From NCBI GenBank assembly GCA_001465935.1, contig LNKV01000014.1, forward strand, positions 310,001 through 374,000: 64,000 bases of DNA. Direction: 5' to 3'. Position 1 is the first letter of the stretch. Every line of letters begins with the position of its first letter. The notes beneath the pieces were generated by a model that made no database searches, was not told the origin of the DNA, and saw only the letters and a list, made by a program, of their open reading frames with translations. This stretch comes from Clarireedia homoeocarpa (lineage: Eukaryota; Ascomycota; Leotiomycetes; Helotiales; Rutstroemiaceae). Made by a program: the position numbers and the translations under genes. Shown piece after piece: positions 37,166 to 48,990 of this stretch.

Positions 37166-38802
37166 GATGTTGAAGGGGGATTTGGAGAAATTAGGATTCA
37201 TTTCTCGCTGAAGGAATGCTTATATACGGGGATACGGAAAAGAAATGCGGGCGAGGGACTATTCGTAAATGCTTTAGTGGCCATATACAAGCTTTGGTTG
37301 CACTAAAAGATTCTTTTTATGTGAGATATTGAAGTAAGTGAGATGGATAATGAATTGCGGTACTATTGGTCTTTCCTGACTTCATGTTCCCCTCTGAGAC
37401 TCTGCAATACAGCTCGTGATTAAAAGAATGTTTCAACAGGGCCAAAGTGGTAGCAATTGATATAGTGGTCAACTCAACCGCGGTATAGAGGTCTAATTTC
37501 GACATCTTGGTCTCATTAGTCTGATCATACATATGTAGGTGGATAGGAAGGTATACGTTTGACTGAAAGAGAGTCGACAGTACTATCAGTGGTTTGATAT
37601 TCTAGACCGATAGTCATCTAAATGCGGTTAGCAACATCATATATCACATATTTTGTCAGTTTTCGTAATGGGATGTCTTAGCCGGACTCGCTACTCGCGC
37701 TCAAATGTACCAGCAATACAAAAATCGAAGTTCTCCTCACTTGTTTCCATGCCCTATTGTAGTGGGGTTGAGGCCGGATATTTGGTTCTCCCGTTCCAGG
37801 CTATTCCTGGGTATATATAGCTGTAGCTTAGCTACCTTCAATCAATATCCTCCTTCTCTCTTGCTTTCTCTCTTCTTGGTACGCAGCTAAAGTAGTGTGT
37901 TTACTGTGTACATCGATGACACATTCCTATCCCTTTTACACTATGGAGGATGAACGTCATAATTCTGGGTTACTATCAATTACACCGTGAGAGAGAGTTG
38001 ATGAGAGGAAACGGTTCATATCTTGATTTATGCTTCTTGAAGTGGAAACGTGGTCCTGACCTCCAACTATTCAAAAAATTGCGAAGAAGCCTTGAGGAAT
38101 TACCGGCAAATGGAAAGCAATGATTCTGGGGGGCTTCCAAGAAAGCAATCAGCATAATATACATCAAATCGAGCGTTTAAACGTCTGTCATCACACTCTC
38201 AATCTACTTTGACGACTGTCTGGTGACAATTCTGGCAACGAGTCACTGAAGGCTATTATGCTCTTTTAGACTGCCACAAAGACTTTCCTGGGGATGACAT
38301 GCGTCGTCTTTCGCTGTAGCAGAAATCCAACTACGTATTTCGAACACTGATCCACGGTTATATGGTCGTTCGTTCTCTTGTCAGTGTTGATGACATCGTT
38401 CCCGTCTCGCCCTCTGGTTTGTTATGGGATTCGTGGAGGGAAGGAACGCACAGACCAACTTATCAGATTATCTCCTCCTATTTAAACCTAATCAATATCA
38501 CAACATTGGGAAGCTAGAAACACTTTATCGAACTATGCGGGTAGGAAGATTTTCAGCACTTATCATTTAAAGAGTTCCACTCCTAGGACCTAACAGTATT
38601 TTTTATCTTCTTGGGAAGCTTCGGGATGACCAGTTGAGGTCGAGAGTGACAGGTGCTTGCCTTCCATCCATTATTCGCGGGCAAGCCAGCTGCCAACACC
38701 TTGTCCCCAGCCAAAGCCTCCATAGGTTTCTATTGCGTTCGTGCCCTACGGCCATTTTATGAATTTACTACAAACGATTGACCACAGCATCAGATCGTCT
38801 CC
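37166..38802. other. Intergenic, about 1.6 kb
   Basis: AT-rich spacer between 2EXR copies 1 and 2. No frame longer than about 70 codons and no motif. It contains CT-rich leader-like sequence around 37830-37880 (GTATATATAGC then TCTCTCTTGC), which looks like a fungal promoter but is not followed by a supported gene. Confidence 0.4.
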
Positions 38803-39657
38803 ATGTCCGATACTGCCGTGTCCCTCGAACGACCCCGCCATCACCCCACCATGAATGGTGGCCCCACTCTTCAGCCGCTATCAGGAGCTACATTTGACCG
38901 ATTTGGCGTACTACCCGGGGAACTGCGATGTAAGATTTGGCGCTGCTCTTTCCATGGCCGGCAGGTGAATATTCGAGAGGGCGTGGCCAGATATTCGCGG
39001 GAACTCTTGTCTACATCATTTATCTCGCGACGCTGGCCCGCTTCTGGCGAGCAGCTTCCAGTCACAGCATTCGTCAACCAAGAGAGCCGTGCCGAGACCT
39101 TGAGGCATTATTGCCGCTTGTATCAGAACTTTGCTGAGAACACATACTGGAGGCAGAACCATGATCTCGCAATTCCTAGGACGATTTATTTCAACCCCGA
39201 CTTGGATACGTTATTCTTCACCAGGGCTGCCCTACACGGCGATCATCATGACTTGAACAACTACTTGGATAAATTGTTCGCAGATCATGATCAATGTCGG
39301 TTGAAATGCAAGACTCAAATTAAGGAGATCGAATTCTACAGCTCTATGCAGGAGATGGTCTGGTTCAATATTCCAATTGCAACGAAGCTATTCATGTTCC
39401 CAAATCTAGAACGCATCGTTCTCGTACGTCATTCCAAGACTGATCGCGAACATGACAACCATTACCTCGGCTTTCTCAAGGACACTTTCAAGGATGTGAA
39501 GGACAATGATCCAAGTATTGAGCGAGCAGCTCCGAAAGTTTCGGTCCGTGTCGACGACTGCGTTGATGGCTATGAGGAGTTGAAGTCACCGGCTAAGGAG
39601 CAAGAAGAAGAGAGGTTTCTGTCGTTGGCAGGGCTGAATGATGCTTTGAAGGAATAG
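38803..39657 (+). CDS. 2EXR-domain protein, copy 2
   Basis: A single-exon gene of 284 residues starting at the ATG 38803 (CCATGTCC context). The 2EXR region reads FGVLPGELRCKIWRC, then QVNIREGVARYSRELL and AFVNQESRAETLRHY. It is clearly a relative of the gene at 36428-37165 (shared NIREG and the ESR-ETL-HY block), though diverged. The C-terminal half has SVRVDDCVDGYEEL, matching TVRLDTCVEEF in copy 1, so the two align to the end. The last 30 residues are extra and charged. No signal peptide or membrane segment is seen. Molecular function is unknown. Confidence 0.87.
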   Translation: MSDTAVSLERPRHHPTMNGGPTLQPLSGATFDRFGVLPGELRCKIWRCSFHGRQVNIREGVARYSRELLSTSFISRRWPASGEQLPVTAFVNQESRAETLRHYCRLYQNFAENTYWRQNHDLAIPRTIYFNPDLDTLFFTRAALHGDHHDLNNYLDKLFADHDQCRLKCKTQIKEIEFYSSMQEMVWFNIPIATKLFMFPNLERIVLVRHSKTDREHDNHYLGFLKDTFKDVKDNDPSIERAAPKVSVRVDDCVDGYEELKSPAKEQEEERFLSLAGLNDALKE

Positions 39658-40264
39658 AGCATATATCCATGCATCTAAGCTATATTATTATGTGGATAAT
39701 TTACTTCATCAAATATGGACAACCAGATCTTCTGTTATAAATTGTATCTTCATCAACTCGGAACAATGCATCTTTGTTGAACCAAGAACAAAAAGCCTAT
39801 GGAACAACAACGGTCAAGTGGCCTGATCTTGTGGTCACAAATGTGATGTTGAGGTATCTAACAAAAAAGAATAATGCTTTATGAATTAATCTGAATATCC
39901 TCAAAGCAAATATCAGATAGGTCTCTAACAAGACGCGCTAAGCTGCAATCCACTGTCGCTCACTGTGCCTCATTGCTGGCTGATTTACGTCTAACTCTGG
40001 ATTTCATTTATATCAACGTCAACAATACTTTCGGATTTGCCACAGTTTCATGAAAACTCAAGCTTCTTACTGGAACACTGCTCACATAACACGAACGTGG
40101 CTTTCTACTAGATCTACACTCTCTCAGCGATTTCCATTTTTGCCTTTCCAAATATACTATACCAACATATCTAGCACATTGTTATCATCTACAAATTTCC
40201 GCGCGCAATCAAGGTCTCCATCATGTACTAAGTCTCTACTGCATCTTGTCCTGCGAATATTCTC
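39658..40264. other. Intergenic, AT-rich
   Basis: About 600 bases between 2EXR copy 2 and the broken copy. I see no gene. The final part may be the decayed 5' end of the pseudogene but no alignable text is visible before 40265. Confidence 0.4.
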
Positions 40265-40696
40265 ACATTCACATATTTCAACGATCTTCTCGCAGAAATA
40301 CGTTGCAAAATCTGGCGCGCTACATTTCCTCGGCGAAAAGTAAACCTTTAAGGAGTAGCTGTATATTTGGACGATTGGCACAGAGTGGACTTTATCTCAA
40401 GGCCTTTGCGCCGCCCAACTGCACCACATCCTGTAGACGCATTCGTCAATCAAGAAAGTCGAGCAGAGACTCTGCACGTTTACTGCGGACTTTGCCAATG
40501 GTTTGGTTGTATTGAGTACGAGGGAGACGGGTATAATTTTTCTACTCCGAAAACCAATTACATCGACCCTAGAATCGATACCTTGTTTCGTAGCACTCAA
40601 GCACTTACTGGGTAGGAGGAGACTTTTGGGTCCGATCCCGTGACGGATTATTTGGACAAGCTCTTCCTGAACCATCAGTCATGCAGCCCTAGATGA
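40265..40696 (+). pseudogene. 2EXR-domain pseudogene, copy 3
   Basis: One frame, codons starting at 40265, reads like copy 2 throughout but with in-frame stops. It begins TFTYFNDLLAEIRCKIWR (copy 2: TFDRFGVLPGELRCKIWR), then RRKVNL followed by a TAA at 40349-40351 where copy 2 has NIREG, then DAFVNQESRAETLHVYC, then a second stop TAG at 40613-40615, and YLDKLF, matching YLDKLF in copy 2, before the stop at 40694. No frameshift is needed up to there. Similarity fades after 40700. It is a dead third member of the tandem family; the closeness of the ESRAETL block to copy 2 suggests copies 2 and 3 duplicated most recently. Confidence 0.8.
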
Positions 40697-42105
40697 TTGT
40701 GCTGAAGATTTACCAAATGTGAGATGTTTTGAAGAGGAAGGAGAATCAATCTTATGGGGCTTCGGCGATCGGATAACGACTTAAAAGTCAAGCAAACTAA
40801 TGCGGTGGGTGATTCATCAACATATATTGTATCATGAAAGGCTGTTACTAACTCATCGGGCAGACTGCGATCGGAATCCGGATACCTCCATTAGTCACTT
40901 CAATAGCGTTGCTTGTTTGAACAATCAATTGATCGAATTAGGAAGCATTCTCTCGAATAGTGTTTTACTTAAGAATATCCAAAGTCTATCGGTAGCTGAC
41001 AGATCAGTACGTTTTTTGAGTGGTGAGGACCAATAAGTTGCGAATGAAAGCACTCTTCGAGGTCGCTACAAGACAGTAGAAGACTTGAGAATAGGAAAGA
41101 CTCTCGAGCTCTGTATGATGGGTGACTCGGAAGTGCTAACGATCTTCGGCGGACTAGCAGGTCTATGGCTAGATGGATTATAGCCAGCGCTGCTCCGTCT
41201 CTTCAAAAACACAGTTGAATGAACCAATTTAACCCCTTGATTCTAGGGTATAACTGGGTGATATCTACTAGCCTAGACATATATCCATCCTGTTTAGGAC
41301 ACTATACACGCCCCAAGGGCTTACAAATCAAATTTATCAAGCCGCAACACGATACCAAGCATAGCCAATTGATTATATATATACAAGTGCGCGCAGGTTA
41401 TAGACCACGCTTGTGGTTACGGCCGATCCGGATCGGATTCAGAATACATTGAACAAGGTGATTCCTATCAGTTCAACCAAATCCATGGCCACGGTACTGA
41501 TTTGGCAGCACCGCAGAGAAACGATTCGTTTCAGTATGCACTAAGTCAATACTTATTTGCATTAATGGAAAGAAAGTGTAAAGGGGCCCTCGATAATGCT
41601 GTTATTCTTAGCGTACTTTGCGCTCCTTCAAATATATACAGATATTCGTCATTCACTCGGACTAGGGCGATACATCGACCCTTCATACATACTGTCTTAT
41701 ATGAAACCTCCAAAAGTGACGCCACTTCTAGAGAAGTGACAATTACGGATTATATTTGGTTCAAGATCTCAATTCAAACTCATTACAGTGGCTTGAACTC
41801 GGCAGCAACCTTAAACACGGATACCGAGCCGAATATTGTGCACCCACATGGCTACGACTTCAGAGTGTTTAAGGCTCATGTCTCTGTTTCTTTCCAGCTA
41901 GAAGACGTCAGAATCCGCCCTTTCCGCAAACCTTTCCAAACTCAAATAAATGAAAGGCACATGGTCTGGTATCGGGTGTGCACGTTGATGTGCCGTACCG
42001 TGCCACGTGCAGAAGCTGGCTTGCCGACCCGTGTTTCTCTATTCAAGACATTCTGGAATATTGCAGTTTCTAAACTGGCGGGATAGATATCGCGGTGCCG
42101 TGTTC
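40697..42105. other. Gene-poor stretch, about 1.4 kb
   Basis: After the 2EXR pseudogene the sequence is AT-rich and decayed-looking to about 41480. A 194-codon frame at 41502-42086 on the plus strand has no ATG at its beginning (first internal Met about 22 codons in) and no recognisable motif; I cannot support it as a gene, though it might be a remnant. It ends just before the 20-bp tandem repeat. Confidence 0.35.
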
Positions 42106-42265
42106 ACTGTCGCTGACCGTACGACACTGTCGCTGATCATACGACACTGTCGCTGATCGTACGGCACTGTCGCTGACCGTACGGCACTGTCGCTGAACGT
42201 ACGACACTGTCGCTGAACGTACGACACTGTCGCTGAACGTACGACACTGTCGCTGGTCGTACGAT
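42106..42265. repeat. Eight tandem copies of a 20-bp unit
   Basis: Eight head-to-tail 20-bp units with consensus ACTGTCGCTGAMCGTACGAC. Copies 5, 6 and 7 are identical, the flanking ones differ at 1-4 positions, mostly in the ATC/ACC/AAC triplet. The unit contains the palindrome GTAC and CGTACG. The array lies 208 bases downstream of the stop of the minus-strand dehydrogenase. Homogeneous inner copies suggest recent expansion. Confidence 0.97.
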
Positions 42266-42473
42266 TAGTAAATAGTCTTGGTGTTGGATTGCATTCGTAT
42301 CGGCCTCGCCGGATATCGAAGATCGATGGGATTTCATAGAGTCTGATGTGATCACCCGTCTGTACACAATGCAAGCCGCACAAAGACAAAGGTGCAACAG
42401 TACGGTGAGGCACTAATATTTTATATACAGGATATCCATAAATACAATCAGTAGGTATGTACATACCCCCAAA

Positions 42474-43506
42474 CTATGTACTAAAGCACTGTCCACCATT
42501 GGCACTCACAACACTTCCGGTCATCCATGCACTCTCTGGGTTACACACAATCGCAACAATACCCGCGATCTCCTCAACATATGCCGGACGACCTCCCCAC
42601 TTTCTTCCGACTTCCTTTACCTCATCCGTATCCCACTCCCTCACCCTCGACAGCGGAATCAGCGGACTCCAGAGCGCTTGCGCAGCAAGCACCTCATCAC
42701 TGCACTCTCTGAACATATCCGTGAGAACGGAACCCGGATTAATGGTATTAACCGTACAATGCTCCGCCAACTCTCTCGCCCAGGTACGAGTCATCGCCTC
42801 CAGCGCGCCTTTGGTGCCACTATACAAAGTAAGATAAGGCAACCCGGCCTTCTGTCCAATGCTCGAGATATTTACAATACGTCCCGAGCGATCGGTAGGC
42901 AAATAGGGCTTACAAGCCGCAGTAAGCAAGATCGGGCCTAGCACATTCGTCGAATAGGATCTATGGAAATCTTCGAGAGTGATGGCCTCGAGCGGCCCGG
43001 TAATCATAACAGCAGCGCAGTGAATGAGAATGTCGACCTGCAGCTTGCCAGTCTTTTCGTTAGCCGGGAATTTAGCCGTGCATGTCTCGATGACAGTGGT
43101 GCAGCCCGCAGGCGTGCTTATGTCGGCACGGCATGGAACGGCGAGAACGCCATATTCAGAGGAGAGCTCGCTGGCGAGTTTAGCTGCGGCTTCGTCGGAT
43201 TTCTCGGTCAGGTAGATTATTAAGATGTTGGCCCCTTTGGAGGCGAGATTACGAGCAATTCCTGCACCGATGCCTATCGATAGTTTTGTTTGTGATCAGT
43301 AATTGCGAGATTTTAAGTAATGGCGCGGTAAATATCGGTATTCGGAAGAGGGAATGGCCAAACGATTCAATGGGGTTGAAATGATGAATCATTAGTTTGG
43401 CTGGTGGTAAGACTAAAAACTTACTGCGTGCAGAACCCGTTACGATGGCGAGCTTGCCTTGGTGCACCCGTGTGCTCGGACTAGAGTCCCCGCTGCGGGA
43501 AGTCAT
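42474..43506 (-). CDS. Short-chain dehydrogenase/reductase (SDR)
   Basis: Two exons on the minus strand, 43506-43425 and 43273-42474, with a 151-nt intron (donor GTAAGT, acceptor GATAG) give 293 residues. The start ATG is at 43506. The Rossmann nucleotide-binding motif is TGSARSIGAGIA, split by the intron; the usual TGxxxGIG has Ser for the first Gly of GIG, giving SIG. Later marks are HCAAV in place of NNAG, the structural Asn in STNVLG, catalytic Ser in NISSIG and YxxxK as YSGTK, then NPGSVLTDM. It is a classical NAD(P)-dependent oxidoreductase, likely cytosolic. The closest known groups are 3-ketoacyl-ACP reductase-like and versicolorin/trihydroxynaphthalene reductase-like SDRs; the substrate cannot be assigned. 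No biosynthetic cluster partner is adjacent. Confidence 0.9.
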
Positions 43507-45350
43507 TTTCTTTTCTTGACAGGTAAATGACAGCGTTTTTGTAATGTGCTAACGTATCTACTTCGTATGATTGATGGACTTTGCAGAAAATTCTCTTGCT
43601 TCGTTGGTGGGATGTTGTGTTTGGATACTGGTGTTTGGATACTGGTAGAGTTACTTCCAACGATTATATATTTAAGTTTTGGACGACGAAACAGAGAGAT
43701 ACGGTGGGACAGATATTAATAAGGATAGGGCCAATATGCAGATGAAAATATATCCCGGAGATTCCCTTCGTCGCGGCCTGTTTGAAGGAGAAACGCCAGC
43801 AAACTTCATCCCACCTTTCATGAATGATGCTTTCTATTGCAAAGACAGAACCTTTCTTAGGGGATCACTTACTCATGCTGGTATCTGTGCACACAGCACG
43901 CACCATGCTGAAAGCCACTGTCTCCTGTTAAATGTGGCTTGCTTGGATTTCGGAAATTTTACGGAACGTAAATAGGCTTTGTCTCGATTTCCGTTTGATC
44001 TTGTCTTAATGTTGCCATCATAACCGCTAACAGTAAACCGCATCTGGAGATATAGCCGACCAAGCGTCTTGAGTTGGAAATATGAAGTGCCACTCAGTCA
44101 TCATGGGAGGATGAAAATGGAAGGGATAGGTTGCCAGATAGGCGAGTCCGCCAAATGCAGTTGGCATGACTCGTGTATCTACCGGTAAAGTATCCTACAG
44201 TGTCAAACAAGTTGCGTAGACTACTCTCGAAATCTAGAATCTAGACGACCTGGCCGTCGGGGTACGCGTGTTTACAAAGGAAAAAAGCCTAGTTGTAGTA
44301 ACTCTACCTACTCAGCTCAGGTGGCTGAGTAAGGTGAGTGAGCGAAACCTACGGTGAGAAAAGGTGCATCGATCGGTAGACTCTATTAACAAAGATGTGT
44401 CTAAAAGGGCCAGACAAGTATATCGTCGTTGTCAGCGTACGGTGCAGTCAGTACACGACTTTTTGTTTTTTGGGCAGTCTGGGGATAGTTCCCTAAGACC
44501 GAAACGCACCTCAAATGCACGGCGTATGTAACCCAGCCGAGCACAGTTCGGTACCGAGTGAAAATCTGCAGGGAAAAGTCCAAATTGAAATTGACAAAGC
44601 ACCAATATGGACAAGCTCAAGTTTGTAAATGCTGCAGGCCATCAAGGGTTTCGGCCAACCTCCTGTATGACAGAACCTGGGACTCCCCAGCTTCAGCCCC
44701 TCAAAGACTTGCCTTTCATCCTCACGGCTCAAGGGCCAAGATCTTCCGAGTGGTTGATTATTTCGATGTCTCCATAATATCTCGTGCGGCAAACATTTGG
44801 GGGTGGGAACTTCAGAGATTTGAGATTTACCCACCGTTCATTTCATGCCGAAGATCTCTCGTGACCAAGGAAAAGCGGAGGGACAAGAGGAAAAAGCCAG
44901 GAAGTTCTGGGAGTCGTAGTTTCGTATTCCTTGGATATAATACTCCTTCATGTATATGGCGAGTCCACTATTTTAACTTTTAGCAACCAAACACCAAATG
45001 GAGAGGAGTTCTCGACCAGCTGGGCATTCAAGGGCTCGGCTTATGCTTGAAACCTCGTCTGTTCTTGATGCAAAGAGTTCGTTTTTCTATCGAACAAAAA
45101 TACAAAACAGGTGACCGAACGAACAATACCATACTGTTCGATCGAAATCCAATTTGGCAAGCAAGGGGCCCTCAAGTTTACGCTTTCAGAAGAGATCAGC
45201 ATACCTTGCATCTTGATATCTGGATGGAGATGGTTGATAAAGCTGATCGTTCGGAAATATATTTGTCACTTCTCCATCGCTGCTGAGCTTACTTTATATA
45301 CATACGATTCAACAAACGCTGGTCTCCACAAAGAAATACGCAAGAGCAAG
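43507..45350. other. Intergenic, about 1.8 kb
   Basis: Divergent gap between the SDR and the rhodopsin-domain protein. A 14-bp direct repeat (TGTTTGGATACTGG, twice) lies at about 43617-43645, close to the SDR promoter. Frames at 43679-43975 and 44401-44983 have no ATG-supported start with motifs or overlap each other. No gene is called. Confidence 0.4.
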
Positions 45351-46691
45351 ATGTCAGACGACAGTCTACCATTATCGGGCCTCTCTTTAGGTATCTTCGT
45401 CGTGTCGCTTACCTTTCTTGTTCTTTCAATTATCACTGTAGGACTGAGGACGTATTTGAGACTTCATGAAGGGGTATTTGGATGGGATGATGGCTTGATG
45501 CTTTCAGGCTTGGTAAGGCTCTCCCCGTCCTTTGATTGGATATTTTATCCATGCGAAACTTAATACTCATGCTGATATTTCATCCATCTAGGTGGTTTAC
45601 ATTGTAGACGTAGCACTGGCCTGCCATGGCGCAACTCAAGGACTCGGTCAGCGGAACGCCAAACTCAACGCCGTTTTCGCCGTTGAGGGAACAAAATATC
45701 TTATGCTATGGATGATGCTTTACGTCGTTGCGCTTGTAGTAATCAAGGCGTCTATTTGTGTCACGCTTCTTCGAATTGCTAGTGTCCAGCGGCCATACAG
45801 GATTGCTGTAATGACGTTACTGACTTTCATCGTTTGTACGTTTATCGCAACGTTAGTCGGTATTCTACTCCTTTGCGACCCGGTCAAAGCCAACTGGGAA
45901 ACTTCATTGGTTGCGGAAGGGAAAGCGACATGTAGGCCAATGAGTGTTATGATTGCGTTGAGTTACATGTCTACAGCATCAACTATCATCACCGACGTAG
46001 CATGTACGGTTCTACCGGCATTTTTATTGTGGAAAACACAGATGAAAGCTTCAGCGAAGTGGTCAGTCTTGGGACTGCTATCCTTTGCATCAGTGTAAGC
46101 CTCTCCTCTTTTTCTTTTTCTTTTTCTTTGTAAATCTTTTCACTAACCCTTCTCAGGGCTTCAATCACAACCATAATCCGAGCACCATTTATTACACATT
46201 ACTACAACCCAAAAGATGACCTTCTTTGTAAGTGACTCATTGCTATATTTCCACCAATTGCCTACTAACTCTCTCAAGATTACACCGGATTCATCGTTCT
46301 CCTCTCCAATATCGAAACTGGTATTGGCTGCGTCGCCTCCTCCCTCCCCGCTCTCCGCCGCCTTATCATCGGTCGCAACGGCACTTCGCAAGGCAGCAAA
46401 CCCAGCAGCGAGCATCTTAACAGACCTTCACTCAAGACATTTGGAAGCGCACCGATGAAGTCAGATAAGCCTAGACTTTTTAGTAATCCCACTGACCAGG
46501 GAATGAGCTTCGCATCAGTACATGCACCCAACAATGGAGATTGGAAGAGGCTGAGAGATATTGATTCGGAGATTAGTGAGGGTAGCAGTGAGGAACACAT
46601 TGTTGGTGCAGGGACTGGAAATGCGATTGGGATTTGTCATACTTATGAGGTGGAGCTGACGAAGTTGCCTGCAGATAGGAAGTTGGGATGA
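45351..46691 (+). CDS. Rhodopsin-domain integral membrane protein
   Basis: Four exons (45351-45512, 45592-46094, 46157-46227, 46279-46691) with introns of 79, 62 and 51 nt give 382 residues. Splicing produces continuous family text, e.g. SFASV|ASITTIIRAPF and DDLL|YYTGFIVLLSNIETG. The protein has seven predicted membrane helices, the fungal rhodopsin-domain signature FGWDDGLML after helix 1, CHGATQGLGQ in the outer loop, and CDPVKANWE before helix 5. The C-terminal 110 residues are polar and cytosolic. This is the fungal rhodopsin-domain family (PF20684, SAT4-like), not a retinal opsin; members include PTH11-like receptors, but this one has no CFEM domain or signal peptide. A receptor-like or transport-associated role at the plasma membrane is an inference. 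Confidence 0.9.
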
Positions 46692-47554
46692 GGAGAGGGG
46701 AAATTTTCTTTCGTTGTATCAGTAAAATCGGAGAGAACTGGACATACAGTACAGAGATGTGAAGAGGACCGTTCGGGCGCGGGGAGCAATTGATGAATAG
46801 CGAAGTAGAATATACCCCAAGGCGGATCGATGCACGACAGATGTGCTTGACTGTCAGGTCAGCACTGTCGGACGAAACTATGTATGTATAAGTATAACAA
46901 TAACAATAAACAAAACTACAATCAAATTAGGAATATGGAATGTATCAGGTTAGTGTACAAAGAATCCTCCTTCCAAATTATTGATTTCCTGAAAACCCCT
47001 CAGCAAACTCGAAAATTCTCAACCAACGTCAACCAAGCCAGCAGCAACAGTATAATCTCGAAACTTCAGCATATATTTCAAACTCGAACCCACCTGTAGG
47101 ATCAACTTGCAGATTTCCCTCAGTAATTTATTCTCGGCGGACGTTATCCGTTACTGAATATTCCCACTTTGGTCCCACTTCCAACATTTAAACTGGGGAT
47201 GTGCATCAGCTAGTGTATGGAGCATTGATACTGCAGACTCTCCTGAACCAAGAAAATACGTATTTCTTTGTCAATCTCTTGTACGGATGTTTCTGTTCCC
47301 TGGTCAAATCGTGGAATCTTTCAGCAACTTAACTCTTTATCAATATGCTGTGATACTCTCCCTAAGGGAGGTCATTTAGCTGGTCGGAAGCAGGATAGTA
47401 CAGAATCAGTAGAAAGGACATTATACGAGTAATAAAAGCTCCTTATTAGTCCCTTGTCTATCCCCATAGCACGCACTTTGAGGTAGACAGAAAACTGTCG
47501 AAATCTGTAGATTCTACTTGATGAACCCTTGTATTACCCCCCCCCGCCGCCCCT
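46692..47554. other. AT-rich flank of the transposon
   Basis: About 860 bases with no supported gene, AT-rich and full of stops in all frames. It ends with a C-rich run (TACCCCCCCCC) immediately left of the transposon end. Confidence 0.4.
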
Positions 47555-48479
47555 CTCGCTAGTGACAGAATAAGTGGCACTCACAAAATTAAATCACGTA
47601 CTGTATACATCGTGATTGCTTACGACTTCAATATTTAATTAATTAACGACACAATGGTTTCAACTAGAAAAAAGAGATATGAGACCGATATATACCCTGA
47701 AAGATATAACCGAACTTCGACCCGGGTACAAGTACAAAACGTGTGCGATTTGATTGACTTCGGGGTCGTGTCTATATTCAAGTCGCGTATCTTCAGGGCT
47801 TATAAAGTCCCCTATCGTACAGGATAGCGACATTATAGTAATCCAGATCCAAGGCATCTATATAATTCTACAGTACAGAGAGAAACAAAGGGAGCAAAAA
47901 GTATTATTAGCCAAAATAGTATTCGGGCTATAGAGATCTTCTTGAAGAGGGAAGGATTCGAGGCCAGAAAGCTCAATTAGAAGCAATTAGAGGAAGTATA
48001 TAATAAAGAAGGTTTGGAAGAACTATTAAACGGGCTATAGGATCGATAGGATATTACAAGTATATTTCCTGTACTAAAGGATAGATTACATCTCCTACAG
48101 CGAATACTAGAGTTACTTGGGCTACTACTGATATACTAGTAAAATACTCTACGAAGGAGGATTAGAGGAATATACAGTTCTCTGATATTAGTGTTTTGAG
48201 CCTGAAGGAAAAGCCCGGATTATTGTTAGTAGCGGGCCTTGTAGGAAGGTAGGTCCAGCCGAAGGGAAGAAGCGGGGTAGTCGGAGGCTGCTCGCCTGGC
48301 CTCGGCAAAGGAAAGGGATATCATAAAAGGACAGCGATAAGTTACAGGGAAAAATAACAATTAGTTTAACTAGTTAGAATATACACTCTACGTTTACTGT
48401 CCGATATCCTAGCAGCCTTCTTACAATTCCCTACCAATCCAACCATCACGATTATACGGAAACCTAGTTGTAGATTCTG

Positions 48480-48990
48480 TGTTGACTGTTAGTAAGATGT
48501 TACACGATATATATATTAATCAGGTCCTAGAAGTAGTAGTTAAGTTATAGTTACATCTAAAGTTCCTATTTGTACTCGAGGAGAATAATGATTCAGGCTA
48601 TAGTTACAGTAGTATATATGATAATAAGGTCAAGAAATAGAAACGTATATATAGGCTAGTGACCTGTCAGAACTAGAACTATTATCCCCTTGACTGCCAT
48701 ACGCGACTTCCCCACCTTATTTTTGGTGAGGTCGCGAGTAGTTGGCAGTCAAGGGGATAGATAGCTCTCCTGATCTCTCTCCTATTGAGAATTGCTAACA
48801 AGTGCCTAAACAGGTAATTAGTAAGTATACCTATTGGGATAAAGAGACTTTACAAGAGCTAGTTTTAGAAGGCTAGGAGCCTTTAATTTAAGAGTACATT
48901 AATAATCTTATTGATTCTATACTACAGAGGCTTCAGGATGTAATTAACGCTAATAGGCAGATAACTGAGAAGGTAGAATTACCCCTCCTT
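48480..48990 (+). pseudogene. Relic of Tc1/mariner DDE transposase
   Basis: Reading the plus strand with stops ignored gives text of the fungal Tc1/mariner DDE domain: YINQVLEVVVK and FVLEENNDSGY (normal family text has E-DGDSGHG here) at about 48515-48610, SPDLSPIEN at about 48766-48792 (the SPDLNPIE block that carries the last catalytic acidic residue), YWDKETLQELVLEG at about 48830-48873, and YINNLIDSILQRLQDVINAN at about 48895-48955. Several stops, most of them TAG or TAA at positions where the family has Trp or Gln, break it, consistent with C-to-T change. The part before SPDLSPIEN is interrupted by the nested MITE. The N-terminal DNA-binding half is not recognisable. Confidence 0.78.
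48683..48759. mobile_element. Tiny nested palindromic MITE
   Basis: Bases 48683-48699 and 48743-48759 are perfect 17-bp inverted repeats (TATCCCCTTGACTGCCA and its complement), with further inner pairing (CGCGAC with GTCGCG, CCACC with GGTGA/G). The outer TA on each side fits a TA target duplication, leaving a 73-bp element, 48685-48757. It sits inside the transposase relic, directly before the SPDLSPIEN codons, so it inserted into the older element. Confidence 0.7.

Noticed and set aside
41502..42086. 194-codon open frame on the plus strand
   Set aside because: No ATG at or before its beginning, no recognisable family text, and decayed surroundings. It might be a remnant but I cannot support a gene.
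42039..42464. 141-codon minus-strand frame over the 20-bp repeats
   Set aside because: It exists because the 20-bp units have no stop in some frames; the translated repeats have no other support.
42474..46691. Possible secondary-metabolite cluster (SDR, rhodopsin-domain protein)
   Set aside because: No backbone enzyme (PKS, NRPS, terpene synthase), no P450 and no pathway regulator lies nearby.
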